Shown here piece after piece: positions 1 to 5,524 of a stretch of 10,460 nucleotides of DNA (position 1 is the first letter of the stretch; every line of letters starts with the position of its first letter). Location of the stretch: positions 1-10,460 of the forward strand of contig CAMPUN010000018.1 in the NCBI GenBank assembly GCA_946997275.1. Direction: 5' to 3'. The translations under genes and the position numbers were made by a program. The notes under the pieces are model-generated. The model was not told the origin of the DNA. It searched no databases and saw only the letters and a program-made list of their open reading frames with translations. Source of the DNA: an uncultured Porphyromonas sp. Its GTDB lineage: Bacteria > Bacteroidota > Bacteroidia > Bacteroidales > Porphyromonadaceae.

Positions 1-982
1 CGAAGGGGTCGGTAGCGATCTTGAAGGCGAGGGCACTCATAGGAGCGTCGGGATCAACCTCACGCACCTCCTCCTTGTCGGAGTCTAGCGCATGACCTAC
101 TACCTCTGGAGTATCCACGGGGCTAGGCAGATAAGCGCAGACAGCATCCAGGAGCGTCTGTACACCCTTATTCTTAAATGAAGAACCACACATCATCGGG
201 AAGATCTCCATAGCTAGCGTAGCCTTGCGGATCGCTGCACGAATCTCATCCTCTGTGATTGTAGAGGGATCTTCAAAGTACTTCTCCATGAGCGTCTCGT
301 CAGTCTCTGCAAGCGTCTCTAGGAGCTTATCTCTCCACTCCTCAGCATCAGCACGGAGATTGTCGGGGATCTCATCGATCTCATACTCGGCACCCATGGT
401 CTCATCGTGCCAGAGGATAGCCTTCATCGTGATCAGATCTACGACACCCTTGAAGGAGTCCTCCTCCCCTACTGGGATCTGGATAGGACAAGCCTTAGCT
501 CCGAGCATCTCGACCATCTGGCGCTGTACCTCATAGAAGTTTGCACCCGAGCGGTCCATCTTATTAACGTATGCGATGCGAGGCACCTTATACTTGTCAG
601 CCTGACGCCATACAGTCTCACTCTGAGGCTGTACACCACCTACAGCGCAAAACGCTGCTACGGCACCATCCAGGATACGGAGTGAACGCTCTACCTCGAC
701 GGTAAAGTCCACGTGTCCCGGAGTGTCGATCAGGTTGATCTTATACTTCTTATCACCATAGGTCCAGAAAGTCGTAGTAGCAGCAGAGGTGATCGTGATA
801 CCACGCTCCTGCTCCTGCGCCATCCAGTCCATCGTAGCGGCACCATCGTGTACCTCTCCGATCTTGTGTGTTAGTCCAGTGTAGAAGAGTATGCGCTCAG
901 AGGTCGTCGTCTTACCAGCATCGATGTGTGCCATGATGCCGATATTACGAGTTTGCTCGAGCTTAGAATGAATTGCAGACAT
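1..982 (-). CDS. fusA: Elongation factor G, N-terminal part (cut by window edge)
   Basis: Translational GTPase that drives ribosomal translocation and, with ribosome recycling factor, helps split terminated ribosomes; cytoplasmic. About 327 codons are present, starting at the ATG at 982-980 ([20 protein letters not shown]). The GTPase motifs are all visible: P-loop AHIDAGKT at residues 18-25, DTPGH at 86-90, and NKMD at 140-143. The frame is still open at the window edge, ending in AFKIATDPF, which in EF-G marks entry into domain II. Bacterial EF-G is roughly 700 residues, so more than half the gene lies to the left, outside the window. It is the last of three str operon genes here, 21 bp after rpsG. 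No Shine-Dalgarno is seen, as usual in Bacteroidota. Identification is secure from the motifs and operon position. Confidence 0.97.
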   Translation of the reverse strand, partial: MSAIHSKLEQTRNIGIMAHIDAGKTTTSERILFYTGLTHKIGEVHDGAATMDWMAQEQERGITITSAATTTFWTYGDKKYKINLIDTPGHVDFTVEVERSLRILDGAVAAFCAVGGVQPQSETVWRQADKYKVPRIAYVNKMDRSGANFYEVQRQMVEMLGAKACPIQIPVGEEDSFKGVVDLITMKAILWHDETMGAEYEIDEIPDNLRADAEEWRDKLLETLAETDETLMEKYFEDPSTITEDEIRAAIRKATLAMEIFPMMCGSSFKNKGVQTLLDAVCAYLPSPVDTPEVVGHALDSDKEEVREVDPDAPMSALAFKIATDPF

Positions 983-1003
983 AGATTTTATGGTTAATGT
1001 AGG

Positions 1004-1480
1004 TTAGAAGCGGAAGTGTGCGAAAGCACGGTTAGCCTCAGCCATACGATGTACGTCCTCCTTACGCTTGAACGCACCACCCTGACTATTGTAGGCATCC
1101 ATGATCTCTGCTGCGAGTTTGTCAGCCATCGTCTTACCACCACGCTTGCGAGCGAAGATGATTAGATTCTTCATGGAGATAGACTCCCTACGCTCTGGAC
1201 GTATCTCTGTCGGCACTTGGAAGGTTGCTCCTCCGATACGACGAGACTTGACCTCCACGTGGGGGGTTACATTATCGAGAGCTGCCTTCCAGATTTCCAG
1301 GGCGCTCTTCTCCTCTTGCGACATCTTGTCCTTGACGATGTCAAGGGCCTTGTAGAAGATGCTATATGCAAGACTCTTCTTGCCATCATACATGAGGTGG
1401 TTCACAAACTTTGTGACCTGACGATCTCCAAACACGGGATCGGGCAGTACCTGCCTCTTCTTAGGCTTAGCCTTTCTCAT
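1004..1480 (-). CDS. rpsG: 30S ribosomal protein S7
   Basis: Primary binding protein of the 16S rRNA 3' major domain; nucleates assembly of the small-subunit head and lies near the mRNA exit and E site. The product is 158 residues, the normal bacterial length. It has the family's basic N-terminus ([15 protein letters not shown]), the [22 protein letters not shown] stretch split around residues 78-99, and the conserved C-terminal [15 protein letters not shown]. The ATG at 1480 gives a full-length match to the family. It sits between rpsL and fusA, as in the classical str operon. In E. coli S7 represses translation of its own operon by binding the rpsL-rpsG spacer. Here that spacer is 372 bp and contains several inverted repeats, so similar control is possible but not demonstrated. 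Confidence 0.98.
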   Translation of the reverse strand: MRKAKPKKRQVLPDPVFGDRQVTKFVNHLMYDGKKSLAYSIFYKALDIVKDKMSQEEKSALEIWKAALDNVTPHVEVKSRRIGGATFQVPTEIRPERRESISMKNLIIFARKRGGKTMADKLAAEIMDAYNSQGGAFKRKEDVHRMAEANRAFAHFRF

Positions 1481-1852
1481 TATTTCGTGATATTATACTA
1501 TTGTCTCGTCGTCTTATTTGGGTTGCCATCATAATGATTTGTTGTCTTCAACGCCCCCTCTGGAGCATTTACTCAACCTATCCTTGATCTCTCAAGGATT
1601 AGCTTATCCAAATAGAACCACGGGGACAAGTGTGGTTACTAGATTTAGATTGCACTCCTCATGCGAGACATGCAGGACTCTAGCGAGCTCGCGTGCACTG
1701 CGACTAGGAGTGTCGATAGATATTTCTGTGGGGAGAGGTACTCGCTGATGTACCTATATATAGTGTACTCACCCGCTAGGGGTAGTAGTCGGCTGAGGGG
1801 GACAGTAGGCCATCCAGCACCTCGCCACGGCATCTCAATCTAGGCGACTAGT
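1481..1852 (-). promoter_or_regulatory. Long, inverted-repeat-rich rpsL-rpsG spacer
   Basis: This 372-bp stretch separates rpsL from rpsG, far longer than the 21-bp rpsG-fusA gap. Read as RNA on the minus strand it can form several hairpins: an 8-bp stem with a GAGA tetraloop (1580-1599), a 6-bp stem AACCAC/GTGGTT (1616-1621 with 1632-1637), and a 7-bp stem CACTCCT/AGGAGTG (1653-1659 with 1706-1712). The last encloses GCAG/CTGC (1672-1675 with 1698-1701) and the palindrome GCGAGCTCGC (1683-1692). A further GGTAC/GTACC pair lies at 1737-1741 and 1750-1754. I found no TAnnTTTG promoter and no hairpin followed by a U tract on the operon strand. In E. coli the equivalent spacer is the S7 translational operator. 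A regulatory or processing role here is inference from structure and position. Confidence 0.45.
1580..1599 (-). repeat. 8-bp perfect hairpin with GAGA loop
   Basis: The arms ATCCTTGA (1580-1587) and TCAAGGAT (1592-1599) are perfectly complementary around a 4-nt loop. On the operon (minus) strand the loop reads GAGA, a GNRA-type tetraloop that stabilises RNA hairpins and often acts as a protein or tertiary contact. No U run follows on the minus strand, so it does not look like an intrinsic terminator. It lies about 100 nt before the rpsG start codon. Confidence 0.55.
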
Positions 1853-2230
1853 TTACTTCGCCTTAGGACGCTTAGCTCCATACTTAGAGCGACGCTGACG
1901 ACGACCGTCGACACCAGCTGTATCGAGTGCGCCACGCACTATATGGTAGCGTACACCAGGCAGGTCCTTGACACGACCGCCACGCACCAATACGATACTA
2001 TGCTCCTGAAGGTTGTGACCCTCACCGGGAATGTAGGCATTCACCTCCTTGCCGTTGGTCAGACGTACACGAGCCACCTTACGCATAGCCGAGTTAGGCT
2101 TCTTAGGGGTGGTTGTGTAAACGCGGACACAGACGCCACGACGCTGTGGGCATGAACCTAAGGCTGGAGACTTACCTTTTTCCTCAAAGGTCTCTCGTCC
2201 CTTTCTTACTAGCTGTTGGATAGTAGGCAT
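1853..2230 (-). CDS. rpsL: 30S ribosomal protein S12
   Basis: Decoding-site protein of the 30S subunit, contacting h18, h27 and h44 of 16S rRNA and affecting accuracy and streptomycin response. The 125-residue product aligns end to end with the family: PTIQQLVRK at the N-terminus, [20 protein letters not shown] at residues 28-47, [10 protein letters not shown] at 69-78, and [13 protein letters not shown] at 84-96. The lysines at 43 and 88, where streptomycin-resistance substitutions occur, are both the wild-type lysine. Asp89, the usual RimO methylthiolation site, is present. It is the first gene of the str operon here, with a candidate promoter about 120 bp upstream. Start ATG at 2230; no Shine-Dalgarno is apparent. 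Confidence 0.98.
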   Translation of the reverse strand: MPTIQQLVRKGRETFEEKGKSPALGSCPQRRGVCVRVYTTTPKKPNSAMRKVARVRLTNGKEVNAYIPGEGHNLQEHSIVLVRGGRVKDLPGVRYHIVRGALDTAGVDGRRQRRSKYGAKRPKAK

Positions 2231-2344
2231 TAACTTCTCGTTTACTTAATTCTTGATTTACAAATATGATTCTCGTGCTACCCCGCCATAAGACACTGCA
2301 AATACGACCAAGTCGCACATCACAGCTACCCACAGTAGGTATAG
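2231..2344 (-). promoter_or_regulatory. 5' leader of the str operon
   Basis: If transcription starts 6-7 nt after the predicted -7 element, the rpsL mRNA carries an untranslated leader of about 114 nt. Close to its 5' end a small bulged hairpin is possible (GCTACC at 2325-2330 with GG plus TAGC at 2338-2345). The stretch nearest the start codon is A/T-rich and unstructured, as is common for Bacteroidota translation starts. No open frame of note is seen in it. Confidence 0.35.
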
Positions 2345-2350
2345 CGGGGA

Positions 2351-2381
2351 CAAAGGTACAAAAACTTTTTGACCCGACAAG
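2351..2381 (-). promoter_or_regulatory. Bacteroidota-type promoter for the str operon
   Basis: On the minus strand, positions 2358-2351 read TACCTTTG, a full match to the Bacteroidota -7 consensus TAnnTTTG. Nineteen bases further upstream (2381-2378) the strand reads CTTG, a three-of-four match to the -33 consensus TTTG at the expected spacing. It points at rpsL, and no other minus-strand gene lies between. This is the best complete promoter in the window. Confidence 0.7.
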
Positions 2382-2389
2382 CGGGCGTA

Positions 2390-2420
2390 GAGATTAGAAG
2401 TTAGAGATTAGAGATTAGAG
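2390..2420. repeat. Heptamer tandem repeat (GAGATTA-type), four units
   Basis: Four consecutive 7-bp units read GAGATTA, GAAGTTA, GAGATTA, GAGATTA, followed by a partial GAG. The second unit differs at two positions. The array begins 9 bp upstream of the candidate -33 element of the str operon promoter. It is too short to be a CRISPR array and has no spacers. Slipped-strand copy-number change is possible, but nothing here shows that it varies. Confidence 0.7.
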
Positions 2421-2475
2421 GGGAGATCGGAGCTATCAGAGCGATCGGACGAGGAGCCGTTGTCGTGAAGCTCGG

Positions 2476-2719
2476 GACGTGTAACGGCTGTAGGGACGCA
2501 CGATCTGTGCGTCCGTTCCCGTTAAAGGTTACTAAGCTACCTGTTTAGCTGTACAACAACGGACGCTCGGATCGTGCGTCCCTACAACCGTTACTCGTCT
2601 CTCTAACGGGAACGGACGCACGGATCGTGCGTCCCTACACGGGGCTACTCGTCTCGCTTTAACACAACGGACGCCCCCCGCTAGATACGAGCCGTGCGTC
2701 CCTACACCGGTTACACGTC
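2476..2719. mobile_element. REP/MITE-like cluster of four palindromes with 26-bp outer inverted repeats
   Basis: Four palindromic units share the arms GGACGCAC and GTGCGTCC. Unit 1 (2494-2514) has perfect 8-bp arms and is inverted relative to the rest. Unit 2 (2561-2581) has one mismatched pair. Unit 3 (2614-2634) has perfect 9-bp arms. Unit 4 (2669-2701) keeps only the outer 6 bp because its centre is longer and diverged. Units 2-4 are direct repeats spaced 53 and 55 bp, each followed by CTACA and a variant of GTTACTCGTCTC. The outermost copies form 26-bp inverted repeats (2476-2501 and 2694-2719) with two mismatches. No transposase is encoded. The layout fits a REP/BIME-like cluster or a small non-autonomous element; which one needs a genome-wide copy search. 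No flanking target duplication is obvious. Confidence 0.7.
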
Positions 2720-2780
2720 TCGGGATGAAATTGCGAATAGCTCGGTGGAAATGTGGGATTCTCTACGGAGGGGCAAAATA

Positions 2781-2852
2781 AAACTTCGGAAGAGTGAATC
2801 GTTTCTTCCGAAGTTTCGTTGCGTTCTTCCGAGGTTTTGTTTTGTTCCTCGG
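2781..2852. repeat. TTCGGAAG-type repeats with a 13-bp perfect hairpin
   Basis: The arms at 2781-2793 (AAACTTCGGAAGA) and 2804-2816 are perfectly complementary around a 10-nt loop. A second copy of the right arm, TTCTTCCGAGGTTT at 2824-2837, repeats TTCTTCCGAAGTTT at 2803-2816 with one change and a 21-bp period. A further inverted pair, CCGAGG/CCTCGG, lies at 2829-2834 and 2847-2852. On the minus strand the 13-bp stem is followed by TATTTTG, so it resembles a leftward terminator, but no leftward gene ends here. It is unrelated in sequence to the neighbouring GGACGCAC palindromes. Confidence 0.6.
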
Positions 2853-2911
2853 TAGAGATTGGTTGTTTTCCAGCGAGCTATGCTGCGGATCCTGCGCATT
2901 GCAATATTTTG

Positions 2912-2919
2912 TACCTTTG
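2912..2919 (+). promoter_or_regulatory. -7 promoter element of tRNA-Arg
   Basis: TACCTTTG matches the Bacteroidota -7 consensus exactly and ends 14 bp before the tRNA 5' end, leaving room for a start site and a very short leader. No convincing TTTG -33 element is present at 19-21 bp spacing. Confidence 0.65.
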
Positions 2920-2933
2920 TGGCGATGATAGAA

Positions 2934-3007
2934 GGCTCGGTAGCTTAGCTGAATAGAGCGTCAGATTCCGGTTCTGAAGGTCGTGGGTTTGAATCCCACC
3001 CGAGTCA
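2934..3007 (+). tRNA. tRNA-Arg, anticodon CCG
   Basis: A complete 74-nt cloverleaf can be folded by hand. The acceptor stem is GGCTCGG (2934-2940) with CCGAGTC (3000-3006), one G:U pair, and discriminator A3007. The D arm is GCTT...GAGC. The anticodon stem is TCAGA (2961-2965) with TCTGA (2973-2977) around the 7-nt loop TTCCGGT. The T arm is GTGGG (2983-2987) with CCCAC (2995-2999) around TTTGAAT. The anticodon CCG (2968-2970) reads the arginine codon CGG. The 3' CCA is not encoded and must be added by the CCA-adding enzyme. It has its own -7 element and a terminator directly downstream, so it looks like a single-gene transcription unit. Confidence 0.96.
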
Positions 3008-3016
3008 CTACACCTT

Positions 3017-3055
3017 ATGTAGGGAGATGCTGTGCAGACTCCCTACGTTTGTTTT
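3017..3055 (+). terminator. Intrinsic terminator after tRNA-Arg
   Basis: GTAGGGAG (3019-3026) pairs perfectly with CTCCCTAC (3039-3046) around a 12-nt loop. The stem extends to 10 pairs (3017-3048) if one U:G pair is allowed. It is followed by the T-rich stretch GTTTGTTTT (3047-3055). It begins 10 bp after the tRNA and ends before the promoter of the next gene. It also shows that the in-frame ATG at 3027 inside the stem is not a real start for trpS. Confidence 0.8.
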
Positions 3056-3090
3056 AGGATCGTATGAAGTGCAGAGAGTCCAAAAAGTAC

Positions 3091-3098
3091 TACCTTTG
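3091..3098 (+). promoter_or_regulatory. -7 promoter element of trpS
   Basis: TACCTTTG again matches the -7 consensus. It lies 39 bp before the trpS ATG at 3138, giving a leader of about 30 nt. No clear -33 TTTG is seen at the usual spacing. Being downstream of the in-frame ATG at 3027, it supports the shorter trpS reading. Confidence 0.6.
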
Positions 3099-3137
3099 CG
3101 TTATAGCTATACAATAAATAGAGTGAACAGAATCAGT

Positions 3138-4133
3138 ATGGAACGAGTCGTCAGCGGTATACGCCCTACCGGTCATCTACATATAGGCAACTACTACGGA
3201 GCTATGCGTAGCTTCCTGGAGATGCAGGAGCAGTACGATTGCTACTTCTTCATCGCTGACTGGCACTCGCTGACGACGCACCCCCACCCGGGAGACATCG
3301 TACAGGATACGGATACGATCCTCGCTGAGTACCTCGCCTGTGGCCTGGACCCGAGCAAGGTGGTCCTCTACCGCCAGAGCGATGTGCCGGAGGTGCTGGA
3401 GCTCTACCTGTACCTAAATATGAATGCTTATCTGGGGGAGCTACAGCGCACGACGACCTTTAAGGAGAAGGCGCGCAAGCAGCCGGACAATGTCAATGCG
3501 GGTCTGCTGACCTACCCAACGCTAATGGCGGCTGACATCCTACTGCAGCGTGCTGTCAAGGTGCCTGTGGGCAAGGATCAGGAGCAAAACATGGAGATGG
3601 CGCGTCGCTTCGCCCGTCGCTTTAACACGATCTATGGGGTGGAGTACTTTACGGAGCCTGCCTCGTGGACCGCTATGTCTAAGCCGATCAAGGTGCCCGG
3701 ACTCGATGGCTCGGGCAAGATGGGCAAGAGTGAGGGCAATGCGATCTACCTCTACGAGGACGATAAGTCTATCTCTAAGAAGGTGATGCGCGCCGTGACG
3801 GACGCGGGTCCTACGGAGCCAAATAGCAAGCCTTCGGAGCCTGTGGAGAACCTTTTTACCATTATGGAACTGGTCTCTACGCCTGAGACGGTGGCGCACT
3901 TTCGCCAATGCTATGCGGACTGCTCGATACGCTACGGGGATCTGAAGAAGCAGCTAGCGGCCGACCTGATCGCAGCGATAGCCCCGATCCGTGAGCGGAT
4001 CCTAGAGCTCTCTCGCGACAAGGCTCAGCTACACAAGGTGGCTACCGAGGGCGCTATGAAAGCGCGTGAGAGCGCTCGCAAGACGATCGAAGAGGTCAGA
4101 GAAATCATAGGCTTTGCCCCGACACTCCGCTAA
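3138..4133 (+). CDS. trpS: Tryptophan--tRNA ligase
   Basis: Class Ic aminoacyl-tRNA synthetase that activates tryptophan with ATP and charges tRNA-Trp; cytoplasmic dimer. The 331-residue protein has the family's usual length. The N-terminus MERVVSGIRPTGHLHIGNYY contains the HIGH-type signature (HIGN, residues 15-18). The KMSKS loop reads KMGKS at residues 194-198 within DGSGKMGKSEGNAIYL. The frame is open upstream to an ATG at 3027. That start would add 37 residues unlike the family and would begin inside the tRNA terminator and before the -7 element, so the ATG at 3138 is chosen. No terminator follows; the next gene starts 49 bp later, so read-through into the DUF3127 gene is plausible. Confidence 0.96.
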   Translation: MERVVSGIRPTGHLHIGNYYGAMRSFLEMQEQYDCYFFIADWHSLTTHPHPGDIVQDTDTILAEYLACGLDPSKVVLYRQSDVPEVLELYLYLNMNAYLGELQRTTTFKEKARKQPDNVNAGLLTYPTLMAADILLQRAVKVPVGKDQEQNMEMARRFARRFNTIYGVEYFTEPASWTAMSKPIKVPGLDGSGKMGKSEGNAIYLYEDDKSISKKVMRAVTDAGPTEPNSKPSEPVENLFTIMELVSTPETVAHFRQCYADCSIRYGDLKKQLAADLIAAIAPIRERILELSRDKAQLHKVATEGAMKARESARKTIEEVREIIGFAPTLR

Positions 4134-4139
4134 CTACCC

Positions 4140-4164
4140 ACTAACAACTATCGACTAACAACTA
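4140..4164. repeat. Short direct repeat in the trpS-DUF3127 gap
   Basis: ACTAACAACTA occurs twice, at 4140-4150 and 4154-4164, separated by TCG, with a degenerate third ACTAATAACT-like copy after it. The A/T-rich gap contains no hairpin and no TAnnTTTG element. It may be a slippage-prone filler; no function is visible. Confidence 0.5.
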
Positions 4165-4182
4165 ATAACTTATAGACTAGAT

Positions 4183-4656
4183 ATGGACAGCAACAATAAT
4201 CGCCCCAATCCACTCATCGCAAGAGGCACCGTCATACGTATCCTCCCCGTTCAGGAGGGGGTCAGTAAGTCGGGCAACGCTTGGCGCAAGGGCGCTTTTG
4301 TCATTGAGACCGACGCACAGTACCCACGCACCATCTGCTTCAACATTTGGAACAACCGTATCGACGAGTATGCACTCACTGAGGGTGACTTCGTCGAGGT
4401 GCGCTTTGATGTAGAGAGCCGTGAGTATATGGAGCGCTGGTACACAGACGTGACCGCTTACAGTGTCTCCAAGGTAGACCAGGCAGCAGCCGCTGCGCCA
4501 GAGGCTGATCCCTTTGCAGGTAAAGCACCTTACGTAGAGGGGGCAGCTCCTAGCACGGGCTTCGCTTCGCAAGCTCCTGAGGCTGGTGCGCAGAATCAGT
4601 TTGGTGGCTCCTTCGACCCAGCAGCTGGTGATAACGCTGACGACCTACCTTTCTAA
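4183..4656 (+). CDS. DUF3127 SSB-like OB-fold protein
   Basis: The 157-residue product fits the Bacteroidota DUF3127 family, whose core resembles the OB fold of single-stranded DNA-binding proteins. Residues about 11-97 form the conserved core (GTVIRILPVQEGVSKSGNAW, then ICFNIWNNRIDEY and FDVESREYMERWYTDV). Residues 100-150 are a low-complexity linker rich in Ala, Pro, Gly and Gln. The last residues are DNADDLPF, closely matching the acidic DDIPF-type tip by which SSB recruits replication and repair proteins. Nucleic-acid binding and partner recruitment are inferred from this architecture and have not been shown for this family as far as I know. It need not be the cell's main SSB. It lies 49 bp after trpS and 19 bp before rlmH. 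Confidence 0.82.
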   Translation: MDSNNNRPNPLIARGTVIRILPVQEGVSKSGNAWRKGAFVIETDAQYPRTICFNIWNNRIDEYALTEGDFVEVRFDVESREYMERWYTDVTAYSVSKVDQAAAAAPEADPFAGKAPYVEGAAPSTGFASQAPEAGAQNQFGGSFDPAAGDNADDLPF

Positions 4657-4675
4657 GAGTTAGCCTCACATAGTT

Positions 4676-5155
4676 ATGCGTACGACACTCCTCGTAGTGG
4701 GTGAGACCTCTTCGCCAGAGCTACACCGCCTTATCGAGGAGTATCGGCAGCGCATCGGGGGGTATATACCCTTCGATCTAGAGGTGCTACCCGACCCTAA
4801 GCGGCGTAAGCAGCAAGCCTCCATAGCTAATCAGCAGCAGGCGACCTGCGAGGCGATCGCGTCTGTGATTGCACCGAGTGATCTGGTGGTCCTGCTGGAT
4901 GAGCGTGGCAAGGAGTACACGAGCCGTCAGTGGGCGGAGCAGCTACAGCGCTATATGAATAGCGGTGCCAAGCGACTCCTCCTAGTGGTGGGCGGACCTT
5001 ATGGCTTTACGCCTGAGTTCAAGCAGCGCTATGGACAGCAAGCTTGGTCGCTCAGTCGCTTGACGCTAACGCATGAGATGGTGCGTCTCTTTGCTATCGA
5101 GCAGATCTACCGAGCCTGCACGATACTACGGGGAGAGCCTTACCATCACGACTAA
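4676..5155 (+). CDS. rlmH: 23S rRNA (pseudouridine1915-N3)-methyltransferase
   Basis: SPOUT-class methyltransferase that uses S-adenosylmethionine to N3-methylate pseudouridine 1915 in helix 69 of 23S rRNA on assembled 70S ribosomes. The 159-residue length is typical of this minimal SPOUT enzyme. Diagnostic motifs are present: LLDERG (73-78), GGPYGF (106-111), LSRLTLTHEM (126-135) and the terminal PYHHD (155-159), which together build the C-terminal trefoil knot and cofactor pocket. Start ATG at 4676 is 19 bp after the DUF3127 gene, and the PAS gene begins 13 bp after its stop. It probably belongs to the same transcription unit. Confidence 0.95.
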   Translation: MRTTLLVVGETSSPELHRLIEEYRQRIGGYIPFDLEVLPDPKRRKQQASIANQQQATCEAIASVIAPSDLVVLLDERGKEYTSRQWAEQLQRYMNSGAKRLLLVVGGPYGFTPEFKQRYGQQAWSLSRLTLTHEMVRLFAIEQIYRACTILRGEPYHHD

Positions 5156-5168
5156 TTGATACAATCGC

Positions 5169-5522
5169 ATGATACCATTCTTTGAAGAGGCAGACGTAGC
5201 GGTCACGATCTGTGACCGTGAGGGACGCATTATAGAGATGAACGAGCAGTCCCGTCAGGTCAATCTCAAGCCTGGTCAAAGCTTGATCGGCAAGAATGTC
5301 CTCGACTGCCACCCCGAGCCGGCACGCTCACTGCTGGCCGACATGATGGCGCACCAGACGAAGCATGTCTACACCATCACAAAGGGAGACAAGAAGAAGC
5401 TCATCTACCAGATCCCTTGGTACGAAAATGGAGAGTACGCCGGCTTTATGGAGCTCTCGATGATCATCCCCCACGAGATGGCGCACTACGTACGTCAGGT
5501 GCCCCCCGAGAAGAAAGCTTAG
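5169..5522 (+). CDS. Small stand-alone PAS-domain protein
   Basis: The 117-residue protein is essentially a single PAS domain with no attached kinase, cyclase or DNA-binding region. Residues 8-27 (ADVAVTICDREGRIIEMNEQ) have the typical PAS start, with a beta hairpin followed by the Asn-containing helix. Residues 41-53 (GKNVLDCHPEPAR) carry a Cys-His-Pro motif seen in a subset of PAS domains. YTITKGDKKKLIYQIPWY and GFMELSMII look like the later sheet strands. Such domains bind small ligands, cofactors or partner proteins. Neither ligand nor partner can be read here. It has no signal peptide, so it is probably cytoplasmic. The next gene, a tiny membrane protein, starts 2 bp after its stop, making translational coupling and a possible functional link plausible. 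Confidence 0.75.
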   Translation: MIPFFEEADVAVTICDREGRIIEMNEQSRQVNLKPGQSLIGKNVLDCHPEPARSLLADMMAHQTKHVYTITKGDKKKLIYQIPWYENGEYAGFMELSMIIPHEMAHYVRQVPPEKKA

Positions 5523-5524
5523 CC

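Noticed and set aside
225-685. Plus-strand open frames opposite fusA
   Set aside because: They lie antisense to an unambiguous EF-G coding sequence with intact GTPase motifs and have no recognisable product.
1750-1768. CTATATATAG palindrome flanked by GTAC as a promoter for rpsG
   Set aside because: It does not match the TAnnTTTG consensus used at the other three sites in the window, and it sits about 270 bp from rpsG.
2281-2349. Long-range CCCCGC/GCGGGG pairing in the rpsL leader
   Set aside because: The GCGGGG part lies between the -7 element and the likely transcription start, so it is probably not in the mRNA.
2390-2719. Possible CRISPR array
   Set aside because: The direct copies are palindromic, only three in number, with related rather than unique sequence between them, and no cas gene is nearby. 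A REP/MITE reading fits better.
2711-2899. Minus-strand 62-codon open frame in the repeat island
   Set aside because: Its product has an internal N(L/F)GR repetition that is just the translation of the TTCGGAAG-type DNA repeats; no family resemblance and no promoter or operon context.
2934-3007. tRNA-Arg as an integration site for a mobile island
   Set aside because: No second copy of the tRNA 3' end and no integrase are in the window; the tRNA is directly followed by its terminator and core genes.
3540-3908. Minus-strand 122-codon frame within trpS
   Set aside because: Arg/His/Leu-rich translation typical of the antisense of a G+C-rich gene; trpS is clearly the coding strand.
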